A stretch of 64,000 nt of DNA from Pelotomaculum sp. (GTDB lineage Bacteria > Bacillota > Desulfotomaculia > Desulfotomaculales > Pelotomaculaceae), in contig JAHDOA010000018.1 in the NCBI GenBank assembly GCA_018435055.1, positions 186,001 to 250,000 on the forward strand, given 5' to 3'. The position numbers were made by a program, and so were the translations under genes. The notes beneath the pieces are model-generated. The model was not told where the DNA came from. It saw only the letters and a program-made list of their open reading frames with translations, and ran no database searches. The first letter of the stretch is position 1, and each line of letters begins with the position of its first letter. Of the stretch, positions 8,332-17,795 are shown piece by piece.

Positions 8332-8853
8332 TTATTTGTTAAAAACCAAAACTTTGCCTTCTTCGCGAAAAGCAAACAGATATTTATTCTCCGCCGAACC
8401 TTTTATGCATTGCAGCATATGCTCGATCATTTCTTCCTGGGCAACAATATCCTCTTCGATAAGGCGATCATTTTCTTCAGTGACGAGATTGGAATTGAGG
8501 TGCTGGCGGAACAACTCCACTATCAGGGTTATTTCTTCCTGGGCCAGGGAGTGCACATCACGCTGCACCTCAATCATGGTCAGGTTGTCACAGACATTAT
8601 GATTTATGTCAACCTGAAGGGTTTCTTTGCCTTCCAACAGATTGTACACCTCAATACTGTCCATCAGCCTTCCTTTTAAACCGGCAAGCTCGTTATCACC
8701 CAATACCCGCGAAAATATAAATGTAAACTTCAGCAATTGTTTCTCCGGGAAAAAGTTGATAGTGGATACCTCCGGGTAACGCACCAATATCGATATCAAC
8801 AGGCCTACGCTGTCTGTTAACTCTCCCCCGCCGCATTTATAATTTAATCCCAT
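8332..8853 (-). CDS. Unknown 173-aa protein between rny and ymdB
   Basis: I do not recognise a family. The protein is soluble and acidic in its C-terminal half. The N-terminal part (about 15-70) looks like an alpha/beta domain (LLISILVRYPEVSTINF ... LLKFTFIFSR), and residues about 95-150 look helical (VQRDVHSLAQEEITLIVELF). ATG 8853 has an AAGGAAGG SD. It ends 15 nt before the ymdB start, so the two are probably co-transcribed. The fixed position between two RNA-metabolism genes suggests a related role, but that is inference. Confidence 0.7.
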   Translation of the reverse strand: MGLNYKCGGGELTDSVGLLISILVRYPEVSTINFFPEKQLLKFTFIFSRVLGDNELAGLKGRLMDSIEVYNLLEGKETLQVDINHNVCDNLTMIEVQRDVHSLAQEEITLIVELFRQHLNSNLVTEENDRLIEEDIVAQEEMIEHMLQCIKGSAENKYLFAFREEGKVLVFNK

Positions 8854-9000
8854 ACTGACACCTTCCTTAAAAAAACCTGCCGAATAATTAGTGATTCTGT
8901 TTTATAAACATTATTCCTGCTTATTTAAATCCGAGTCCCCTGAAATATTATTCCATAAAAAATCAATATTGGATATGCATCTAAACCGGCAGACCATAAA

Positions 9001-9055
9001 TAAGGAGACATATCCGGGGAGGAAAACTTAACTTCTTTACCCGGTATGTCCCCTA
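9001..9055. repeat. GGGGACA-type palindromic element between rny and the 173-aa gene
   Basis: Plus strand GGAGACATATCCGGGG (9004-9019) is followed about 20 nt later by CCGGTATGTCCCC (about 9039-9051). The two arms form an imperfect 12-13 bp stem around an A/T-rich loop. Related GGGACATACC or GGGGACATATC strings occur at about 35372-35400 and 63124-63140, which suggests a dispersed REP-like family. Confidence 0.5.
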
Positions 9056-9107
9056 TTGCTTATGAAAATCATCATAGTAAATTTAGTTTATTGTTTTTTT
9101 ATATCAT

Positions 9108-10646
9108 TTATTTGGCGTATTCTACAACTCTGGTCTCCCGGATAATAACCACCTTTATTTGACCGGGATAATCCAGTTCATTTTCAATTCTTTTGGCAAC
9201 CTCCCGCACCAGGCGTACAGCAGATAAATCGTCAATCTTGTCTGGTTTAACCATGATCCTTACTTCGCGACCCGCCTGAATTGCAAAAGATTTCTCTACA
9301 CCTTCGAATGAGTTGGCTATTTCCTCAAGTTTTGTTAACCGTTTAATGTATGATTCCAGAGTCTCCCTGCGTGCTCCCGGCCTTGCCGCAGATACTGCGT
9401 CGGCGGCCTGCACGAGAACAGCAATAATAGTCTTGGGCTCTTCATCCCCGTGGTGGGCGGCAATGGCATGAATAATTTCGTGTGATTCCCGGTATTTCCT
9501 GGCAAGATCAACACCAATAGCGACATGAGGACCTTCCACCTCATGATCGACAGATTTACCCAAATCATGTAGCAGGCCAGCTCTTTTGGCTACCTGAATG
9601 TCCACACCTAATTCCGCAGCCATTAGCCCGGAAAGGTGGGCAACTTCAATAGAATGTTTCAGGACGTTTTGCCCGTAGCTTGTACGAAATTTCAGCCGTC
9701 CAAGGAGGGTGACAATCTCGGGATGAAGTCCGTGCACGCCGGTCTCAAAGGAAGCCTGTTCACCAGCTTCACGGATCTGCGTATTTACATCCTTTTGCGC
9801 CTTCTCGACCATCTCTTCTATGCGGGCCGGGTGAATCCTGCCGTCAACGACCAACCTTTCCAGGGCAATCCTGGCCACTTCCCTGCGAATCGGATCAAAG
9901 CCGGATAAAATGACGGCTTCCGGGGTATCATCAATAATCAAATCTATACCAGTCAGCGTTTCAAAAGCCCTTATATTCCTGCCTTCACGGCCGATAATAC
10001 GGCCCTTCATTTCATCGCTTGGCAGCGGTATTACCGCTACGGTAGCTTCAGCCACATGATCGGCGGCACATCTTTGAATAGCCAGGGAAATTATATTGCG
10101 GGCGCGTTTTTCTCCCTCCTCCTTGGCTTTATTCTCAATATCTTTGATCATTATGGCTGCTTCATGTTGGATTTCCTTTTCAATATCTGCAAGCAGGATC
10201 TGCTTGGCATCTTCGGAAGTTAAACCGGATATTCGTTCCAACTCTACTAATTGCCGGTTATAGATGTCTGATAGCTTTGTCTTAACAGCTTCAATTTCCG
10301 AATCCTTTTTGTTTAGATCTTCTTCCTTTTTTTCAATAGAATCGACCTTGCGATCCAGGGTTTCTTCTTTTTGCACCAGGCGGCGCTCAAGCCTTTGCAA
10401 TTCTGACCTGCGCTCCCTGTGCTCCTTTTCCACCTCATTACGGAGTTTCAACACTTCTTCCTTGGCTTCGAGAAGAATCTCCCTTTTCTTAGCTTCCGCC
10501 CCTTTATTAGCCTCATCAATTATTTTTTTAGCTTCAGCCTCAGCAGAGATAATCTTTGCTTCCGCCAGGTATTTCCTGAGAAAATATCCTAAAACAAATG
10601 TAACCAGGGCGGAAATAATAATAATAACAACAGTATTAAAATCCAT
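9108..10646 (-). CDS. rny: Ribonuclease Y
   Basis: Membrane-anchored endoribonuclease that starts mRNA decay in many Firmicutes. Residues 4-23 form one transmembrane helix, about 25-190 a long charged coiled coil. The KH domain carries [12 protein letters not shown] at 215-226. The HD domain has [10 protein letters not shown] near 331 and LLHDLGK with the HD pair at 360-361. At 512 aa it is full length. The SD is AGGGAGGTGAG before ATG 10646. A strong terminator and a separate RNA unit lie just upstream (10691-10903). Confidence 0.97.
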   Translation of the reverse strand: MDFNTVVIIIISALVTFVLGYFLRKYLAEAKIISAEAEAKKIIDEANKGAEAKKREILLEAKEEVLKLRNEVEKEHRERRSELQRLERRLVQKEETLDRKVDSIEKKEEDLNKKDSEIEAVKTKLSDIYNRQLVELERISGLTSEDAKQILLADIEKEIQHEAAIMIKDIENKAKEEGEKRARNIISLAIQRCAADHVAEATVAVIPLPSDEMKGRIIGREGRNIRAFETLTGIDLIIDDTPEAVILSGFDPIRREVARIALERLVVDGRIHPARIEEMVEKAQKDVNTQIREAGEQASFETGVHGLHPEIVTLLGRLKFRTSYGQNVLKHSIEVAHLSGLMAAELGVDIQVAKRAGLLHDLGKSVDHEVEGPHVAIGVDLARKYRESHEIIHAIAAHHGDEEPKTIIAVLVQAADAVSAARPGARRETLESYIKRLTKLEEIANSFEGVEKSFAIQAGREVRIMVKPDKIDDLSAVRLVREVAKRIENELDYPGQIKVVIIRETRVVEYAK

Positions 10647-10690
10647 ACAAACTCACCTCCCTTGCTAAATAAATATTTTAAACTTGAAAA

Positions 10691-10719
10691 ACAAAAAAAA
10701 CACCGAGTAAAACTCGGTA
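10691..10719 (-). terminator. Strong intrinsic terminator upstream of rny
   Basis: Minus-strand hairpin ACCGAG (10713-10718) TTTTA CTCGGT (10702-10707) is followed by eight T residues (plus-strand A run 10693-10700). It ends the transcript that starts at the promoter at 10910-10938. Confidence 0.85.
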
Positions 10720-10903
10720 GAAAATACAACGACACTACTTATATACTTGTCCAGTCCCAGGTAAGAAAAATAGCCCGCTAAAATGAGCGCAACTTAAAAG
10801 TTTGGCCAAAAACAACTGCCCAACTCCTACCTCCCGGCAATATTGGATTTTATCTATAATAAAACCCGTACAAAGTAGTATACAATTCTATTTTCTCCCA
10901 GCA
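10691..10903 (-). ncRNA. Candidate rod-shaped small RNA (6S-like) between recX and rny
   Basis: This is a self-contained unit of about 213 nt with its own sigma-A promoter and a strong terminator. It has no convincing gene. On the minus strand co-linear pairings make a rod: TATTTTCT region 10889-10896 with 10719-10726; AAGTAGT region 10873-10879 with 10734-10740; and CCTACCT region 10826-10832 with 10759-10765. A side hairpin (10845-10853 with 10859-10867, 9 bp including one G-U) sits in the upstream strand. Length, rod shape and an internal bulge resemble 6S RNA, but I cannot confirm the family. An alternative is an attenuated rny leader encoding a 26-codon peptide (TTG at 10815, stop 10735, SD AGGAG). 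Confidence 0.5.
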
Positions 10904-10909
10904 TTAATT

Positions 10910-10938
10910 ATTGTACAGGTTTTTTGTAATACTGTCAA
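10910..10938 (-). promoter_or_regulatory. Sigma-A promoter of the recX-rny small RNA
   Basis: Minus strand TTGACA (10933-10938), a 17-nt spacer, then TACAAT (10910-10915): a near-consensus promoter. The -35 lies inside a 10-bp hairpin (10927-10952) that overlaps the recX stop codon. The start would be about 10903. Confidence 0.8.
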
Positions 10939-10949
10939 GGCTGACAGTA

Positions 10950-11417
10950 TTATACCTCACTGCAGGCAAGAGCCTCTACTACATTTCTTATAACACTGTA
11001 AGAAAAACCCTTTCGCTTGAGATAGCCGGCCAGAATAGGATAAGAACAAGCTCCACCGCGCAGCGCTATCTTTTTTTGCGCTAGTTTCAAGGCGGCCTCG
11101 AATTCATCTGCGGCTCCTAATTCTGCCAGAAGTTCATTGATTATAGCAACATCGATACCTTTATTCAGCAATTCCTGCCGCAGTCCATAGCTGCCCTTTT
11201 TACCCGCCCTGACTGCAATCCAATAACGCGCAAAATTTTTGTCATCGATATAACCCAGCTGCATCAGGTATTTTATAACGGTATCGACAACTTCATTTGA
11301 ATAACCTTTGCGTGCAAGACACATCTTTAGTTCGGACTCTGACCGGGGACGATAATTCATAAGTTTATATGCGAATAACCTGGCTCGATCTATTTCACTG
11401 CTTATTTCACTGCTCAC
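10950..11417 (-). CDS. recX: Regulatory protein RecX
   Basis: Modulator that binds RecA filaments and limits or adjusts recombinase activity. The 155 aa contain three tandem helical repeats typical of RecX (RPRSESELKMCLARKGYSNE; LGYIDDKNFARYW; KGSYGLRQELLNKGI). Translation starts at GTG 11417, directly abutting the recA stop codon TAA, with the SD GAGGGGAAG inside recA, so the two are translationally coupled. Confidence 0.93.
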   Translation of the reverse strand: MSSEISSEIDRARLFAYKLMNYRPRSESELKMCLARKGYSNEVVDTVIKYLMQLGYIDDKNFARYWIAVRAGKKGSYGLRQELLNKGIDVAIINELLAELGAADEFEAALKLAQKKIALRGGACSYPILAGYLKRKGFSYSVIRNVVEALACSEV

Positions 11418-12452
11418 TTACTTCCCCTCTTTAGTGGATACGGCAGGGGCAGTATTCTCTTTATCACCTGCCATGTTAAGGGCCTGGCGGATTTTCTGTT
11501 CAATTTCATTAGTTAGTTTGGAGTGTTCCCTGAGGTATTCTTTGGCGTTTTCCCTGCCCTGGCCAATTCTGTCCTCTCCGTAGGAATACCAGGCGCCGCT
11601 TTTACTGATGATGTTCTTTTCCACGGCAATATCCAGAATACTGCCTTCTTTGGATATGCCGGTCCCATACATTATATCGAACTCTGCCACTTTAAACGGC
11701 GGGGCGACTTTGTTCTTGACTACCTTTGCCTTTGTGCGGTTGCCGATGATATCTGTTCCTTGTTTAATATTGTCCTGTTTACGTACCTCGAGCCGTATTG
11801 TGGAGTAAAACTTCAGGGCGCGCCCGCCTGTGGTTGTTTCGGGTGAGCCGTAAATTACTCCTACTTTTTCGCGGATCTGGTTGATAAAGACGACAGTTGT
11901 TCTTGACCTGCTTATAACGCCGGTAAGCTTGCGCAGGGCCTGGGACATCAAGCGCGCTTGCAGGCCGACATGAGCGTCTCCCATTTCTCCTTCTATTTCT
12001 GCCCGGGGCACCAGCGCAGCAACGCTGTCCACAACTATCACATCAACAGCCCCGCTGCGTACAAGCGCCTCAGCAATTTCCAGCGCCTGTTCACCTGTAT
12101 CAGGCTGTGATACCAGGAGGTTTTCAATATCCACGCCTAAATTTTTAGCATAGGCCGGGTCAAGGGCGTGCTCAGCATCAATAAATGCCGCCGTCCCCCC
12201 TGATTTCTGAGCCTCCGCGATGATGTGGAGGGCAACTGTAGTCTTGCCGGATGACTCAGGGCCAAATACTTCGATAACCCGCCCGCGCGGCACCCCCCCC
12301 ACCCCCAGAGCTATATCCAGAGAAAGAGCGCCGCTGGGAATAACATCAACGTTCATTTTTGCTGACGCCGCCCCCAGCTTCATAATCGAACCCTTACCGA
12401 ATTGCCTCTCAATTTGAGCTAAAGCAGAATCCAGGGCTTTTTGTTTGTCCAC
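11418..12452 (-). CDS. recA: Recombinase A
   Basis: DNA strand-exchange ATPase and SOS co-protease, 344 aa. Walker A GPESSGKT at 64-71, Walker [15 protein letters not shown], and the L2 loop region near [22 protein letters not shown] are all present. A sigma-A promoter and a LexA/DinR box lie just upstream, so SOS induction is expected. recX follows directly. Confidence 0.98.
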   Translation of the reverse strand: MDKQKALDSALAQIERQFGKGSIMKLGAASAKMNVDVIPSGALSLDIALGVGGVPRGRVIEVFGPESSGKTTVALHIIAEAQKSGGTAAFIDAEHALDPAYAKNLGVDIENLLVSQPDTGEQALEIAEALVRSGAVDVIVVDSVAALVPRAEIEGEMGDAHVGLQARLMSQALRKLTGVISRSRTTVVFINQIREKVGVIYGSPETTTGGRALKFYSTIRLEVRKQDNIKQGTDIIGNRTKAKVVKNKVAPPFKVAEFDIMYGTGISKEGSILDIAVEKNIISKSGAWYSYGEDRIGQGRENAKEYLREHSKLTNEIEQKIRQALNMAGDKENTAPAVSTKEGK

Positions 12453-12481
12453 AATAATTCCCCCCCAATATCGCTTTACTA

Positions 12482-12493
12482 GAACAACAGTTC
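12482..12493 (-). promoter_or_regulatory. LexA/DinR (SOS) box of recA
   Basis: GAACAACAGTTC is a perfect GAAC-N4-GTTC core of the Gram-positive SOS operator, extended to CGAAC on the minus strand. It lies about 12 nt downstream of the -10 element, where LexA binding would block transcription start. Confidence 0.85.
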
Positions 12494-12505
12494 GTTCTTG
12501 ATCTG

Positions 12506-12535
12506 ATTATAATGGTTATTTCTGGTTGATGTCAA
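12506..12535 (-). promoter_or_regulatory. Sigma-A promoter of recA
   Basis: Minus strand TTGACA (12530-12535), an 18-nt spacer, then TATAAT (12506-12511): both hexamers match consensus. The SOS box follows immediately. Confidence 0.88.
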
Positions 12536-12556
12536 TATTATTCTTAAAATTCTTTT

Positions 12557-14149
12557 TTAATTCCTGCCGCGCGCGGGCTCCACACTGACGCGACGTCCCC
12601 TGATCGTCCGACGGTGCAAGCAGTTTATCACGCGACTGGCCCATTCTTCCGCTACCTCTACAAAGGCAAACTTTTCATAAATATTTATATTTCCAATGCT
12701 GCTTTCCAAAATACCGGCCTCTTGTGCTATCGCTCTTACCAGATCGGCGGCAGATATATTATCTTTTCTGCCGATGGTCATAAAAAGCCTGGTCATACCG
12801 GGACGGGCGCCTGTATTGCCGAAGGATTCCACGATCAGGTCATCGCCGTCTTCGTCCAGATCGAGCGAAAGTTTCAATGCGGCAGCCGCCACATCCATGG
12901 GGTCATATTCATCAACGAAAGAATCGACAATATTACGGTAGTAAGCCAGTTTTCCTTCTTCAAGCGTCAGCAGCAGCTTTTCCTTGATGCCTTCTTTCTG
13001 GCGCTCCTGGATGTCCGCCTGGGAAGGCAGTTTCCCGCGGCGGATGCGTGTTTTGGTCAGGTCTTCAATAAGCCTGAGCTGCCTGTAATCACGCGGGCTG
13101 ACCAGTGTAACAGCCACTCCGCTTTTACCGGCCCGCCCTGTCCGGCCAATCCTGTGCACGTAAAACTCCGGGTCCTGCGGGACATCATAATTGATCACAT
13201 GTGAAACATTTTCTATATCTAAGCCTCGCGCGGCCACGTCTGTCGCCACCAGGTAGTCGATCCGGCCTGCGCGGAACTGGCTCATGACATGATTTCGCTG
13301 GTATTGGCTCAGGTCACCGTGCAATGCGGCAGCCGGGTAACCTCTCGCCTGCAGCCCGGCCACAAGTTCATCTACTCCGCGCTTGGTCCGGCAAAAAATG
13401 ATGGCCAGTGTAACAGTCATCGAATCAAGAACACGGCACAGGCTTTCCAGTTTGTTGGGCTCCCTGGTTTCGTAATACACCTGTTCAATCTGGGGGAGGG
13501 TTAAATTTTGTTTGCTGACTGTGATAAATTCCGGGTTGTGCAGATATTTTCCCGCCAAACGCCTTATTTCCTCCGGCATCGTGGCGGAAAAAAGAAGTGT
13601 CTGGCGCCCCTCGGGCGTGGCCTGGAGAATAGATTCAATGTCATCAATAAATCCCATGTCCAGCATTTCATCAGCCTCATCCAGCACTATTACTTTTACA
13701 TGATCCAGTGACAATGTTTTTCTGCTTAAGTGGTCCAGGAGACGGCCCGGGGTGCCGATCACAACCTGCACACCCTGCCTCAGTCGCCTGATTTGGCGGT
13801 CTATTGATTGGCCGCCGTATATCGGCATCGTCCGCACCCGGCGGTATTTACCTATTCTGGAAATTTCCTCGGCAACCTGGATAGCCAGTTCTCTGGTCGG
13901 AGTCACAATCAAGGCCTGCACGCCGCCATATTTTGTATTGGACATTTCTACAATGGGAATACCAAATGCCGCTGTCTTGCCGGTCCCGGTTTGTGCCTGC
14001 CCGATCACGTCCTTTCCATCCTGAAGAAGCGGCACCGTCTGTTGCTGTATCGGTGTGGGCTCTTCAAAGCCCATGTCAGTAAGGGCCTGTGCTACCCTCC
14101 GGTGAATATTAAGCCCGCCAAAAAAAACAGTTTCTTTTAATGCAGTCAA
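12557..14149 (-). CDS. DEAD-box RNA helicase with DbpA-type RNA-binding C-terminus
   Basis: ATP-dependent RNA helicase of 530 aa. The Q motif precedes Walker A AQTGTGKT (52-59), then PTRELA, TPGRL, DEAD (157-160), SATMP, and the C-terminal RecA-like core with ARGLDIENV and HRIGRTGR. The last roughly 75 residues (RLFMTIGRKDNISAADLV...) match the DbpA/CsdA-type RRM-like RNA-binding domain. Such helicases (DeaD/CshA class) act in ribosome assembly, cold adaptation and the RNA degradosome, which fits RNase Y and RNase J nearby. The start is TTG 14149 behind GAGAGGAA. Confidence 0.93.
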   Translation of the reverse strand: MTALKETVFFGGLNIHRRVAQALTDMGFEEPTPIQQQTVPLLQDGKDVIGQAQTGTGKTAAFGIPIVEMSNTKYGGVQALIVTPTRELAIQVAEEISRIGKYRRVRTMPIYGGQSIDRQIRRLRQGVQVVIGTPGRLLDHLSRKTLSLDHVKVIVLDEADEMLDMGFIDDIESILQATPEGRQTLLFSATMPEEIRRLAGKYLHNPEFITVSKQNLTLPQIEQVYYETREPNKLESLCRVLDSMTVTLAIIFCRTKRGVDELVAGLQARGYPAAALHGDLSQYQRNHVMSQFRAGRIDYLVATDVAARGLDIENVSHVINYDVPQDPEFYVHRIGRTGRAGKSGVAVTLVSPRDYRQLRLIEDLTKTRIRRGKLPSQADIQERQKEGIKEKLLLTLEEGKLAYYRNIVDSFVDEYDPMDVAAAALKLSLDLDEDGDDLIVESFGNTGARPGMTRLFMTIGRKDNISAADLVRAIAQEAGILESSIGNINIYEKFAFVEVAEEWASRVINCLHRRTIRGRRVSVEPARGRN

Positions 14150-14180
14150 GTTTTCAGTTCCTCTCTAATAATAACTATTT

Positions 14181-15437
14181 TTAACTATTCTTACCTAAAA
14201 GGTATTGCCTGACCATGTTAAGCGCGGCATTAACTGTGCCCTGCCTGACAGCCATGCGTATACCGGGAAAATGATGTTCACGGCAGATAGTAATAGGGCC
14301 CGCCGCCAGCGCTATATAGACCAAACCCCTGGGTTTAGCCGCAGTCCCGCCCGCTGGTCCGGCTATTCCTGTAACAGCCAGTCCCAGGTCGGCGCCTGCG
14401 GCGGCGCGAACACCCACCGCCATAGCTTCGGCTGTTTCCTTACTCACAGCCCCATAGCTATTCAGTATTTCCATACTGACACCCAGGATCCGGTTTTTCA
14501 TTTCATTGCTGTAGGAAACAATTCCTCCCTTAAAATAAGCGGAACTGCCCGGTATATCGGTTAGTCTGGCAGCAATGAGCCCGCCGGTGCAGGATTCCGC
14601 AACCCCGATGGTCAGTCCCTTTGCCAATAAAAGTTTCCCGACCAGGTCTTCCAGTATGTCATCATCACAAGCAAAAATATGTTTCTCTAAGCGGATCCTG
14701 ACCTTCCCGGCAAAGTCCTCCAGTAATTTTTCAACCTGAGCGCTTACAGCGCCGCGAGCGGAAACACGGACCTGGATCTCGCCTGGTTTTGCCAGATAGG
14801 CGATCCCTGGATTGTCCTGTCCTCCCATATCTTTGAGCAGGTCCTGCACAGCTGATTCAGAAATGCCGGTAAGCTTAAAAATCCTGTACCTGATCACTTC
14901 ACCGCCGGCTACCTTTTTGGAGAGACAGGTCGCTACAGCGCCTTCAAACATGGGAATCAGTTCATTGGGTGGACCGGGCAGTATTATTAAGGTTTTATTA
15001 TTAAATCCCAGGACAGCCCCGGGCGCGGTGCCTACGTTGTTCGGCAGGATCTTGGCTCCACGTGGAAAATATGCCTGCTTGACATTGCTTTCAGGCATTA
15101 TCGCGCCACGGTCCAGAAAAAACCTCTTTATTTTTTTAAGAGATTCCTGGTCCAGGATTAACGGCAGTCCCAGGACTTCGGCTACAACCTCGAAGGTAAT
15201 GTCATCGGTGGTAGGACCAAGGCCGCCGGTTATAATGATCAAGTCGGATGAACGGCCCAGCGCCTGCTGTAAAACCCTGCTCATCGCCTCCCTGCTATCG
15301 CCGACAGTAGTGTTTAGACCAACCTCAATACCCATAATGGAAAGCATTACCCCCAGGTACTGGGCATGGGTGTTTAAAATATGACCAAGCAAAAGTTCCG
15401 TACCGGTAAAAATTAACTCCGCCTGCAAATTTACCAC
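14181..15437 (-). CDS. cinA: CinA-family protein (competence/damage-inducible; NMN deamidase-type)
   Basis: Two-domain protein of 418 aa. The N-terminal part is a molybdopterin-binding-like (MoCF) domain with [12 protein letters not shown] and [12 protein letters not shown]. The C-terminal CinA domain carries [17 protein letters not shown] and [11 protein letters not shown], characteristic of the nicotinamide-nucleotide amidohydrolase that recycles NMN. The MoCF domain is linked to ADP-ribose pyrophosphatase activity in some members. It sits upstream of the helicase gene and recA, as cinA-recA does in many Firmicutes. The start is GTG 15437. Confidence 0.93.
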   Translation of the reverse strand: MVNLQAELIFTGTELLLGHILNTHAQYLGVMLSIMGIEVGLNTTVGDSREAMSRVLQQALGRSSDLIIITGGLGPTTDDITFEVVAEVLGLPLILDQESLKKIKRFFLDRGAIMPESNVKQAYFPRGAKILPNNVGTAPGAVLGFNNKTLIILPGPPNELIPMFEGAVATCLSKKVAGGEVIRYRIFKLTGISESAVQDLLKDMGGQDNPGIAYLAKPGEIQVRVSARGAVSAQVEKLLEDFAGKVRIRLEKHIFACDDDILEDLVGKLLLAKGLTIGVAESCTGGLIAARLTDIPGSSAYFKGGIVSYSNEMKNRILGVSMEILNSYGAVSKETAEAMAVGVRAAAGADLGLAVTGIAGPAGGTAAKPRGLVYIALAAGPITICREHHFPGIRMAVRQGTVNAALNMVRQYLLGKNS

Positions 15438-15574
15438 ATCCTCGATGTTAAATTATAACATAACATCGATCAAAAACAAAAGCTACCTGAAATTGCATCA
15501 CACCTTAAATATTGTCTGTAAAATAATTAAGCCGCCGTAGTAGTCTTACTATGCAGCGGCTGGTTTTTATATTG

Positions 15575-17056
15575 TCAATTCAACTGTCCCCGCATGATTT
15601 CACGGAAGCGTTCCCCAGAGATCTTTTCCTTTTCGAGTAATATCTCAACCGTTTGGGTGATTATAATTTTTGATTCTATTATATATTTTCTTACTCTCTC
15701 TTCCTGTTCCTTTACTATTCCAGTTATGGTTTTGTGTTTTAACTCCTGCGGCAGGATATCCGGACAAATCACACCCAATTCAGTCATGCCGCTTTGCAGC
15801 ATAGTGTCGGCAGTCCGCATAGCCTGCTCAAAATCACCTGATGAGCCGGTGCTGCGGTTACCTAAAATTATTTCTTCAGCAACTGAACCTGCCAGCATAA
15901 TAGCGATCTGATTTTCCAGAAAATCTTTGGTGTACAGATAGGTGTCGTCGTCCGGGGTCTGGCGCATATATCCGAGGGCGTCACCACGCGGCGTGACTGT
16001 AAGCGTGGAAACTGAACCCCGGCGAACAATCTCGCTGAGCAGGGCATGTCCGGACTCATGCACAGCCACCCTCCTCATTTCTGTCTCGGACGGCCTTTTG
16101 TCAAGTTTGCCGCCCATCATTACCTTGTCAATTGATTCGCTAAAATGGTGCTGACAGATCTCTGTTGCCCCATCCCTCATGGCTAGAATTGCCGCTTCAT
16201 TGGCCAGGCTTTCCAAATGCGCTCCGGAGAAGCCAAAGGTATCTTTGGCTATTATTTCAAGCCTTACGTCCTCAGCCAGGGGCTTGTTCCGCGTATGGAG
16301 CTTTAATATTTCCAGCCTGCCTTCTTTATCCGGCAGGTCAACCTTAACCCGCCGGTCAAAACGACCTGGTCTTAAAAGGGCCGGGTCAAGCATGTCGTCA
16401 CGGTTAGTAGCGGCAACCAGCAACACCCTTACCTTGTCGTCGACCTTGAGACCGTCCATTTCTACCAGCAATTGGTTCAGGGTCTGGTCATACTCCAGGT
16501 GACTGGTAGCCTTTCCCCGTTTTCCCCCCAGAATCTCGATTTCATCGATAAACACGAGCGCGTTATCCTTCTTTTGCCGGGTAGCTATTTCCCTGGCGGA
16601 TTGAAAAAGTTTCCTCACCCGCTGGGCGCCTACGCCGGCATACATTTCGATAAACTCTGAGCCGGATGCCGCCACAAAGGCCGCTTCCGTATAACTTGCC
16701 GCCGCCTTGGCCATTAACGTCTTCCCGGTGCCGGGCGGACCGGTCAGTAAAATGCCTTTGAGCGGGCGAATACCAAGGTGTTTTATACCGCAGTGGTTCT
16801 TTATAAAGTCAAGAGCTTCTTTAAGTTCTTTAATAGCGGATTCTTGTCCTCCAATGTCATCAAAAGAAAAATCGCGGTGTTCTGAAGCGCTGCCGGTTTC
16901 AAAATTTTTAATGTTAATTAACCCTCTCATCCCGGCGAAATAATACAACGCTCCGGCCGCGACCGCCAAAAATAAAAAAGGGGTGACATCGTAACCCATT
17001 ATTAGCATGGATACTACCACCGCCATGCTGATGCCTATACTAATTTCTCTGATCAT
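15575..17056 (-). CDS. FtsH-like membrane AAA+ metalloprotease lacking the extracytoplasmic domain
   Basis: AAA ATPase fused to an M41-type peptidase. Two hydrophobic helices (about 6-22 and 26-42) are separated by only a few residues, so the usual FtsH external domain is missing. Walker A GPPGTGKT is at 106-113, the pore-loop-like [10 protein letters not shown] near 135, Walker B FIDEIE at 169-174 and RPGRFDR at 229-235. Zinc motif HESGH at 333-337 and the third-ligand region SSGDFEQA are intact, so it should be an active protease. ATG 17056 with GGAGG gives 493 aa, shorter than ordinary FtsH (about 600-650). Its start overlaps the end of the preceding gene by 17 nt. Confidence 0.88.
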   Translation of the reverse strand: MIREISIGISMAVVVSMLIMGYDVTPFLFLAVAAGALYYFAGMRGLINIKNFETGSASEHRDFSFDDIGGQESAIKELKEALDFIKNHCGIKHLGIRPLKGILLTGPPGTGKTLMAKAAASYTEAAFVAASGSEFIEMYAGVGAQRVRKLFQSAREIATRQKKDNALVFIDEIEILGGKRGKATSHLEYDQTLNQLLVEMDGLKVDDKVRVLLVAATNRDDMLDPALLRPGRFDRRVKVDLPDKEGRLEILKLHTRNKPLAEDVRLEIIAKDTFGFSGAHLESLANEAAILAMRDGATEICQHHFSESIDKVMMGGKLDKRPSETEMRRVAVHESGHALLSEIVRRGSVSTLTVTPRGDALGYMRQTPDDDTYLYTKDFLENQIAIMLAGSVAEEIILGNRSTGSSGDFEQAMRTADTMLQSGMTELGVICPDILPQELKHKTITGIVKEQEERVRKYIIESKIIITQTVEILLEKEKISGERFREIMRGQLN

Positions 17057-17612
17057 TGACGCCACCTCCGGCAACAAGCATATTATTTTCTGGGAGCTGG
17101 TAAACACCGCGGGGAATAACCTCATCCAGCGTGTAATCTCCATGCCGCAAGCGCAAATAAATATATTCCTGGTCAATAGTGATGTCGGCCTTTGCGCCGC
17201 TGACCAGGGCTTCCCTGTTTATTATTTCAGCCATTTCCACGAAGCTGCCCTGGACCTGCGCCTGGTAGACAGCGTATTGGCATCTGTACCAAACTTGATC
17301 CAGCGTATCGTCACGGTTATCATTCAGGGCAAATATAAAACTCCTGCCGCCCATAACGCGCTCCATGTTTTTTCTTATTTCCTTGTAAGGAGCCATCAAG
17401 CCTGTGTCATTTTTAATTTTCACAGATACCAGCAGTGTACCGTTCTCGCTGCTGACCTGGTATGACTCAACAGCCTGGTTAGTACACAAAACGTTATTGA
17501 TAGGCTTACTTATATAATATTTCTGGTACATCCGCTGGGCGCCGAAAATAAGTGCTATCCCGATCAGCAGGGAAAAGATTATTATGTGTATTTTTAAGCC
17601 TTTCCACGGCAT
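17040..17612 (-). CDS. Single-pass membrane protein paired with the FtsH-like protease
   Basis: I do not recognise a named family. The 190-aa protein has one N-terminal transmembrane helix (about 8-25: IHIIIFSLLIGIALIFG) after a basic start. About 160 extracytoplasmic residues follow, rich in beta-type segments, with two Cys (NVLCTNQ, YRCQYAVYQ). Its 3' end overlaps the protease start by 17 nt, a sign of translational coupling. ATG 17612 follows AAAGGGGATT; an extended -10 promoter lies just upstream. A role as substrate adaptor or external domain for the protease is inference. Confidence 0.75.
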   Translation of the reverse strand: MPWKGLKIHIIIFSLLIGIALIFGAQRMYQKYYISKPINNVLCTNQAVESYQVSSENGTLLVSVKIKNDTGLMAPYKEIRKNMERVMGGRSFIFALNDNRDDTLDQVWYRCQYAVYQAQVQGSFVEMAEIINREALVSGAKADITIDQEYIYLRLRHGDYTLDEVIPRGVYQLPENNMLVAGGGVNDQRN

Positions 17613-17657
17613 GATAATCCCCTTTCTAAAAACAAAGCAAGCTAATCCGGCCACACC

Positions 17658-17666
17658 ATTATAGCA
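17658..17666 (-). promoter_or_regulatory. Extended -10 promoter of the FtsH-like operon
   Basis: Minus strand TGCTATAAT is a perfect extended -10 (TGn plus TATAAT). No good -35 is seen at the right distance. The start would be near 17651, giving a leader of about 40 nt. Confidence 0.6.
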
Positions 17667-17688
17667 CAGGCATTAATTGATCTCCCTA

Positions 17689-17746
17689 GTAAATGGCTGG
17701 ATAAATAGCCATTTACACAAAAGGAAGCCGCCCTGAAACAGGGCGG
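17689..17746 (-). terminator. Two consecutive hairpins between dam and the FtsH-like operon
   Basis: CCGCCCT (17728-17734) pairs with AGGGCGG (17740-17746), followed on the minus strand by CTTCCTTTTG: a plausible terminator for dam. Next, GTAAATGGCT (17689-17698) pairs perfectly with AGCCATTTAC (17707-17716), a 10-bp palindrome just upstream of the promoter region that could be an operator. Confidence 0.55.
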
Positions 17747-17795
17747 GTTGAGAAGTCGAGTTAGATAAATGATGCTTTTTGTTTCTCGCGCTGCA

